Assembly (NCBI RefSeq): GCF_963082655.1
Contig: NC_081553.1
Location: forward strand, 128,245,736 to 128,309,735
Length of the DNA stretch: 64,000 bases
Origin: Stomoxys calcitrans
Taxonomy: Eukaryota; Arthropoda; Insecta; Diptera; Muscidae
Direction of reading: 5' to 3'
Shown: piece by piece, positions 57,690 through 64,000 of the stretch
Position numbering within the stretch: the stretch's first letter is position 1
Layout: each line of letters opens with the position of its first letter
Notes under the pieces: generated by a model
The model's database searches: none
What the model was told of the DNA's origin: nothing
What the model saw: only the letters and a program-made list of their open reading frames with translations
Made by a program: the position numbers and the translations under genes

Positions 57690-57990
57690 TTAAAATTCTC
57701 AAATTAAGTGGCCCAATATGGACTTGACAGAGGTCTACCGCTTTGTTGGCTTTGGCCAGAAGAGAGCTCTAAATCATTGTGTCCGTCATGATAGGTCACT
57801 GCCTCATCGGAAAACATGCTGATAGACTACATGGTTCAAAGTAGCGATTTCTACAGAAACTGTAAATGCTGTGTGGATGAAGAAGAGATAATAGAACATC
57901 TGTTGTGTGTGTGTCCCGCTCTAGTAAGCAGAAGGAGTTCTACTTTAAGCCTTGTACTGACTTGGACTTTTCGCCCAAACAATTGTCAAA
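57690..57990 (+). mobile_element. LINE tail fragment (Cys/His segment)
   Basis: VMIGHCLIGKHADRLHG (about 57785-57833) in one frame, followed by CKCCVDEEEIIEHLLCVCPA (about 57858-57920) and LVSRRSSTLS. G-H-C-x-I-G-x-H and C-x2-C-x8-H-x4-C are typical of LINE ORF2 C termini. It directly follows the dispersed repeat, whose coding neighbour it may be. Confidence 0.65.
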
Positions 57991-58000
57991 AAGGATTATA

Positions 58001-59218
58001 AAACAAGTAAAAGGGCGTAAAGATCGGCCGGGCCGAACTTTGGATACCCACCACCTCGGATATATATGTAAACCACCTTTCATCAAAATCCGGTGACAAT
58101 TGCACACCTTATGTCCCATAGCAGTTATAACGAAATATGTTCCGATTTGGACCAAATACAAATAAGTACAAGTCATTTTTTAATTTTTTATAACAATAGA
58201 TTGGTCTTTTTAGTAGCTATATCTAAAAATAAACCGATCTGAACCATATACAATATGGATGTCGAAAAGCCTAACATAAGTCACTGTGTCAGATTTCAAT
58301 GAAATTGGACTATATAAATACGCCTTTTTTGGGGCCAAGACTTTAAATCGAGATATCGGTCTATATGGCAGCTATATGCAAATCTTGATCAATATAGACC
58401 AAATTGCAGAAATATGTGGGGGGGGGGGGCTTAACTTAGCTCTCTGTCCCAAATTTCGGCAACATCGGCCCTTTTATGGGCCCAAAACATTAAATCGAGA
58501 GATCGATCCATATGGTAGCTATATTCAAATCTGGACCGATCTGAGCTAAATTGAAGAAGGGTGTCGAAGGGCCTTACACAATTCACTGTCCGAAATTTCG
58601 GCGACATCGGACAATAAATGCGCCTTTTATGGCCCCAAAACCTAAAACCGAGAGATCGGTCTATGAGGCAGCTATATCCAAATCTGGACCGATCTGTGCC
58701 ATATTGCAGAAGTATATCAAGGGGCTTAACTTAACTCACTGTCCCAAATTTGAGCAAAATCGGATAATAAATGTGGCTTTTATTGGCCTAAGACCCTTAA
58801 TCGGCGGATCGGTCTATATGGCAGCTATATCCAAATCAGGACCGATCTGAGCCAAATTGACGAAATATGTCGAAGGGTCTAACACAACTCACTGTCCCAA
58901 ATTTGACAAAAATGGGATAATAAATGTGGACCTAAGACCTTAAATCGGAGGATCGGTCTATATGGCAGCTATATCCAAATCTGGACCGATCTGGTCGAGG
59001 GATGTCGAAGGGCCCATCATTCAGCAAAATCGGATAAAAAATGTGTCTTTTATGGGCCTAAGACCCTAAATTAGAAGACCGGTCTATATGGGGGCAATAT
59101 CAAGATATATTCCGATATAGCCCATCTTTGAACTTAACCTACTTATGGACAAAAAAAGAATCCGTGCAAAGTTTCAGTTCAATATCTCTATTTTTGAAGA
59201 CTGTAGCGTGATTTAAAC
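58001..59218 (-). mobile_element. HLE-B, 3' end intact, 5' end lost
   Basis: ACAAGTAAAAGGGCGTAAAG, hairpin ATCGGCCGGGCCGAA (one changed base in an arm), TGGATACCCACCACCTCGG, then about seven monomers and the pre-head block AAAGTTTCAGTTCAATATCT. It stops at GTAGCGTGATTTAAAC (59218), just before the GTCCGTC head. A 12-G run sits inside a monomer at 58418-58429. Confidence 0.85.
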
Positions 59219-59421
59219 ACGTGGGAACAATCGCGTTGTTGGGCTTTTTAAAGTAATTTGGAAGGTTGAAGTGTAAGAACTAGAAGTCACCCTCTATCTC
59301 CCTCTCTCTGATGTTCATGTTGAATAGCCATAGACGAAAATGTCTAAATGATTCTTATTGCAGACTGCCACTAACACCTACCTAACCTTACCTAGATTTC
59401 GTTGAATTCATACCTTCACTC

Positions 59422-59734
59422 TGAGGCCACCGTAGTGCAGAAGTTGACATGTCCGCCGATGACGCTGAACGCATGGGTTCGAAACCTGGCGGAAATATCA
59501 GAAAAATTTTCAGCGGTGGTTATCCCCTCCTATGCTGGCGACATTAGTGAGGTACATTGCCATGTAAAAACTTCTCCTGAAAGAGGTGTCGCTCTGCAGC
59601 ACGCCGTTCAGACTCGGCTATAAAAAGGAGGCCCCTTATCATTGAGCTTAAAATTGAATCGGACAGCACTCATTGACATGTGAGAAGTTTGCCCCAGTTC
59701 CTTAGTGGAATGTTCATGGACAAATTTGCATTGC
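59422..59734 (+). mobile_element. SINE copy with target-site duplication
   Basis: A box TAGTGCAGAAG and a B-box variant GGTTCGAAACC (59478-59488). The body and tail are complete to CAAATTTGCATTG. It is flanked by ATACCTTCACTC (about 59410-59421) and ATGCCTTCACTC (about 59735-59746), one mismatch in 12. Confidence 0.88.
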
Positions 59735-61370
59735 ATGCCTTCACTCATTATTTGCAGTTCTTTGGACCAGCACCATGGCTTTTGGCACCAGTACCAGTAT
59801 CGTTATAACGACACACAAATATTTTGTTCACTTTGAGGTGTTTGAGTTCGCCAACAATAGTCGATGGTAATTTTCAAGCCAATATGCTTGAACTCCATCC
59901 TTTTTAATAAAATCAGTTGTTAAAAAAAGAGTCTTTTTAACATATAACTCAAAATTTGCATCGGGCATTACTTAGAGTGATAAAAGAAGACTTTAAATCT
60001 CCCCTTTTTCTAGTTTGATGTTCGTGGGAAAAAAATGTAAAACGTTTTGTTCATATTAAAACTCTAGACAGTTGCTTAATTCACTTTATCGGAAAACAAT
60101 TTCGATTTTATTAGTTTAAGTATAAATATGACAAGACGTCTGTACTCTAGAGCTATATCCTTCTTTGTTGCAGTACCCAATGCACATAAGGCTCGCCTTT
60201 GTTTTCTTATGATGCTATAAAAAAATGTCTGTTAATTTTTTTCATTACGCTTTTTTCATTCAGCTGTGTGTGTTTGATTTCTTGTTCTTTTTTCTGCTCT
60301 ATGGCATCTTTTTTTTTTTTCATCAGCCATAATAGTTGCGGAAATCCCGACGGCAAAGTTTAGTTAAGAACTTCAGCCAGTACTGAAGGATGAATAGACG
60401 AGATGGACAAAAATGCTGATAAAGAAGGTGTATAAAATTCGTTGTAAAAAATGAAAAAAACCCCAATTCGTAAAAATTAAAATAAAGACTCACAAAAAAA
60501 AAAACAACAACGAATAATTTTGGCCAGAACTTTTGTTAGCACCGGATTTTTTTCCTCCTCTTATAATGGCGTTTGGTAAATTTTTCGGTTTCTCACCAAG
60601 TGTGGGCGGAGGATAGAGGATGGTTAAATTTTTTCTAATTGAAATTTGTTGAAGTTTTTTCTTCATTTATGCTTTTATTTTTGGCCTTCAGGTTCGCTAG
60701 ACTGCTAGACATTTTGTGAATTAATGCGTTTTTTTCCTGATATTCTTCTCAGCAGGAAGTTGGAATGAACTTGCAGTGAAAAAAATACAAATTGTCCAAA
60801 GTGTATTGAAATTAAAGTTCACTAGCCAAAAAATTGCAGGAACCTAGGAGTAAGTGGGAAAAAAGTTATCCCCATTTTGCAGACGCTTGCAAAAAAAAGG
60901 AGAATTAATTTGAAGTTGCATGTTCCACAAAAAAAAAACCCTTTTTGCAGGGTTTAATGAAAATTACAGATTTATAGGTACAACATTTGAAATTAATGAA
61001 GAGTGCTGTAACATAGTTTATCACTACGTATTTTAGGCAGACGGGTAACTGATCGGTGAACTCTATTTTGGAAAAAACCAGCTTTTAAACACTCTTATGA
61101 AGGAAAGGTATTAAATTTATGAGTTGTTAGCAGTTAGGACATGTCTGAAGTTGTCAGAAAATGGTGAGGAGTCACAGTTAATTAAGGCGCTTTAAACGAA
61201 ATTGTTTACATTTACCACTTAACCTATTATTGCCGAATATATACACCCAGCAAAAAAGTGTGCTAATATCAGCAAACAATGTCTGCTGTTGTTACATTAA
61301 AATTTTGGTAACCTTTGAAGCAAACAAATTCAATTTTCAAATTCACTATAACTTAGTGAATTTGTTTGTT
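59735..61370. other. Unassigned AT-rich DNA ending in a hairpin-rich patch
   Basis: T and A runs throughout. At its right end AAATTCACTA / TAGTGAATTT (61339-61348, 61354-61363) and CAAACAAATTC / GAATTTGTTTG (61321-61331, 61358-61368) form competing inverted repeats directly before the LINE fragment. No gene recognised. Confidence 0.45.
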
Positions 61371-61610
61371 ATACCCGTGCTGTTGTATGGTTCTGAAGCA
61401 TGGGTACTTGTGAAAGCAGATGAGGCAGTACTTGGAGTATTTGAGAGAAAGATTCTTTGTAAAATATATGGAACAGTTTGCGTTAATGGAGAATATAGGT
61501 GACGTATGAACCACGAGTTGTATCAGCTGTATGACGACGATAGCATAGTTATACGCATCAAAATACAACGGCTGCGATGGCTAGGTCATGTTGTCAGAAT
61601 GGACGTGTGG
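61371..61610 (+). mobile_element. RTE-type LINE fragment
   Basis: VIPVLLYGSEAWVLVKADEA, VLGVFERKILCKIYG, then IKIQRLRWLGHVVRMD: the same region as in the 22 and 52 kb copies, with the best preserved sequence. It is cut at about 61608 where a minus-strand LINE tail begins. Confidence 0.8.
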
Positions 61611-61800
61611 TCCCAGATCATAAAAGGGACACATATCCTGCATGTTGGCTTCAATCCTTTCTCTATAGGAGTTGAGGCGGCAGCATCTGCCGGATCGCAA
61701 TTGAGATAGAACTACTCTGTTTTGTCGGAGCCATTTCTTTAGGTACAATAGGTGGAGGTCGTCTTCCAAGGACACAATCACGTGCAATAGTTTGAGCGTT
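61611..61800 (-). mobile_element. Jockey-type LINE tail, short copy
   Basis: Minus strand reads RQNRVVLSQLRSGRCCRLNS then YRERIEANMQDMCP, the C-terminal segment of Jockey-clade ORF2 (usually R..LSQLRSG.C..L..Y..R). It is the same family as the longer copy at 62.2-62.6 kb. Confidence 0.7.
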
Positions 61801-61859
61801 TATATACTGGCCTATACTCCCAAATACTCATCCTTTCGCTCTAGTCTTAGAGACACAAG

Positions 61860-62692
61860 AGAATAACTTTTGGTCGGATAAGACCGATAAGTGGTCTGAA
61901 GCCAATAAAAGCTTTATTTTTTACCCGATTTCGCTGAAATTTCAAACAGTGAGTAGGTTAAGACCTCCCAACATCCGACCTAAAAGTGGTTCTGATCGGA
62001 CGATATTTAGATATAGCTGCCATATAGACCGATCTGCCAAAAAGGGGACTGAAGCCCATAAATGCTTTAGTTATTATCCGTTTTGGCTGAAATTTGAAAC
62101 AGTGAGTTTTTCTGAGCCTCACGATATCCGACCTTAATATGGTTCAGATCGGTTCATAATTGGATATATCTGCCGAAAAGACCGATATTTTGTTTAACCA
62201 AATTGAATAGTGACATATATATTAGAGCACTCCACAGGTATCTGGGTCTGAGTCGAGTGAGTCTGGCCGGGCAGTTAAACAGGTGACGTGTATCGTGCGG
62301 TCCCTGGTTACAATCGGGACATACATCTTGCACATCGGCATCAATCCTTGCTCTGTAGGAGATGAAGCGGCTGCATCTGCCGGAACGTAATTGAGTCAGA
62401 ACTACTCTGGTTTGCCGGGAGAGGTCGATTTCTTCAGGTGCAATGGGAGGCGGTCGTTCTCCAAGGACTACATTCACGCGGTAGCCAATTACCGCATCTG
62501 CTACTGTGTCTGCATGAATGTTGCTTAGACCTGCTTGATATGCCGCTATATCTAAAGGTTCTCTCTTGTAGCGCTGAACCTCACGATCTCGATCATGTTG
62601 ATCTACCTTAAGGCTTCTGGGCGGTGGATATCTAACCCGAGGTGGTGGGTATCCAAAGTTGGGCCCGGCCGAACTTAATGCTATTTTACTCA
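61860..62692 (+). mobile_element. HLE-B2, interrupted by a LINE tail
   Basis: Two to three monomers (GATTTCGCTGAAATTTCAAA then CAGTGAGTAGG; GATATAGCTGCCATATAGAC) run to about 62218. The 3' terminus CCGAGGTGGTGGGTATCCAA AG, imperfect hairpin TTGGGCCCGGCCGAA and CTTAATGCTATTTTAC resumes at about 62636-62692. The gap is filled by a minus-strand Jockey-type fragment. The 5' end is absent. Confidence 0.7.
62219..62635 (-). mobile_element. Jockey-type LINE tail inside HLE-B2
   Basis: Minus strand, open throughout: DREVQRYKREPLDIAAYQAG, LSRQTRVVLTQLRSGRCSRF, then ISYRARIDADVQDVCPDCNQ then GPHDTRHLFNCPARLTRLRP. C-x2-C-x4-GPHDT-x-H-L-F-x-C is the C-terminal Cys/His segment of Jockey-clade ORF2. The reading frame extends into HLE sequence on both sides, giving an apparent 218-codon protein that is an artefact of the insertion. 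Confidence 0.82.
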
Positions 62693-64000
62693 CACCAGAC
62701 CTTATCATGCTACAGATAAAGTCTGGGGTGATTGTGAACAGAACCAAAATATGGTTGTATCTGAAGATTTGAATTCTAAAACCCTTTGAGCTATTTTTAT
62801 CATTGAGCACTTCTTAATTTTACTGTAGGTTTCAACATTAATCAATTGCTGAAATGAACACTTATTCAAAGTGATCGATAAACGAAATTTTATTAGTTTT
62901 TACATACAACTTTTAACCTTTCTTAGCAATGTTAGCCATCCATGGGTACTTGTATATGCAGGTGAAGACGAGATATTTTGTAAATTTAATTTTTTATGTT
63001 CATAAAAAATAATAACTTTAAGTTAATGAAAATCATGAACACATAAAAAAATAAGTCACTACACTTGATTGTTTGTTTAAGTAAAACTCTCTTCAAAGTT
63101 TTTTTTTTTTTTTTTGTTTTAATTATTAACTATTTGTCATTTTGATTTTAGAATTTTGTCGATAATTTTTTGAAAAATGCTTTTATTCTGTTTTGTTTTT
63201 CATTTAAGTTATTTTATTTCATTATTTCATTACACCATCTTTTGAAGCAACACTTGAAATGTGAAACATTGTGAGCTTGTCACTTGATGCTCGAGTTTGG
63301 ATTGTGGATTTATTTGATATTTGATTTGGTTAAATTTCAACTGTGTCTCGCTATAAAATATTCATTTATAAATAGTTGCATTACTAAGACATTGCGGTTA
63401 GTTTTTGGTTAGACATTGTCATTGTTTTGAATTTGTTTTTGTTTATCCGAATTATTTTAGATTTAAGAACAAAGTCATAGTCCAATATCGTATGGAGGGG
63501 TTTACCCCTGTTTTTTACAATAATTTTTTTGTTCTGTTTTTTTGCACTTGTATGTGGTTTTAGCATATATGTATATATAAAAGTGTTCACTCTTCTGCCG
63601 TTATTAAAGGGATTTTCATATGAGAACTTCAGTGAGTTGATACAAATTCTTCAGCAATCATTCAACATATAAATTGGGAATTCTTTTATAAATAAAACTT
63701 AATCATTCATTCAGATTGCGGTTGAATTCATTTTTCCATTTAAACGAAATAGTTGTAGTTTTTATGTTGTAGTTAAATTGTAATAAATATGCTAATATAT
63801 TATTTTGTTTACAAATGTGTATACATCCAGTTTTAAAGAATGGGCTTTTATAATAAAATAAAAAAAAATTAACGATTATTGTTATACCGTCGGAACATCC
63901 ATATTTTATTTCTGAAAATTTTTATTAGCATGATCTTGAATCGGTCAAATTTTATTGATGGGAGATAAAATTTGTCTTATAATGTTGTCTAATTTTGTTC
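62693..64000. other. AT-rich unique DNA to the window end
   Basis: T runs at about 63101-63115 and ATATATGTATATATAA at about 63566-63581. No repeat family, hairpin or coding exon recognised. Confidence 0.45.

Noticed and set aside
62154..62810. 218-codon open frame, minus strand
   Set aside because: Its middle is a Jockey LINE tail and its ends are HLE-B2 and flank sequence; a chance fusion, not a gene.

Overview
The window looks like intergenic or deep-intronic DNA from a calyptrate (muscoid) fly such as the house fly/stable fly group. It is AT-rich with CAA/GTT and TG microsatellites. It holds several non-LTR retrotransposon lineages, mariner relics and a tRNA-derived SINE. It is dominated by DINE-1/INE-1-like (Helentron-type) elements: palindromic TATACCC 5' ends, a GTCCGTC-rich head, and a TTCGGCC..GGCCGAA hairpin just inside an ACTTGTTTT-type 3' end. 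The species assignment is inference; no host marker gene is present.

I could not recognise an intact host gene, tRNA, rRNA, CRISPR or bacterial operon. Almost every longer open frame lies in repeats. By my boundaries about 24 kb (more than a third) is Helitron-like element (HLE) sequence, in families I label HLE-A to HLE-F (my names). Their bodies are central tandem repeats of about 153 bp.

Layout: 1-5.8 kb HLE-A (twice), one HLE-B and a decayed SINE; 5.8-7.1 kb single-copy-looking DNA with a coding-like scrap; 7.1-11.9 kb HLE-F, E, D and C; 11.9-14.2 kb a 5'-truncated CR1-like LINE; 14.6-18 kb two minus-strand SINEs, HLE-A and HLE-B2 pieces and a LINE with an RNase H remnant; 18-20.9 kb a non-autonomous canonical-type Helitron joined to a mariner pseudogene; 21.5-23.7 kb LINE fragments and a SINE; 23.7-26.5 kb mostly unique, with a palindrome cluster; 26.5-29.8 kb the longest HLE-B array joined to back-to-back HLE-A pieces; 29.8-31.3 kb unique; 31.3-37.4 kb an A/B chimera with a nested SINE, another HLE-B and the best complete HLE-A; 37.4-40.7 kb unique DNA, a mariner MITE, a LINE tail and a short HLE-D; 40.7-43.5 kb a complete HLE-B, a SINE, an HLE-E piece and a mariner-like transposase relic; 43.5-45.6 kb mostly unique; 45.6-50.9 kb three HLE-A copies and Helitron pieces; 51.3-52.6 kb an RTE-type LINE; 52.6-56.3 kb unique; 56.3-62.7 kb HLE-C, HLE-B, SINE, LINE tails and an interrupted HLE-B2; the rest is AT-rich unique DNA.

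The most notable observation is that HLE-A, B, D and E monomers are collinear. An AAATTTCAGC-type box and a TATATGGCAGCTATATC-type box stay exactly 61 bp apart in clean monomers, and the period stays at 153 bp although the sequence between the boxes has diverged (HLE-C is one base shorter). Junctions between families, higher-order duplications and an alternating dimer suggest that these arrays are still recombining. They may be a reservoir for satellite DNA.
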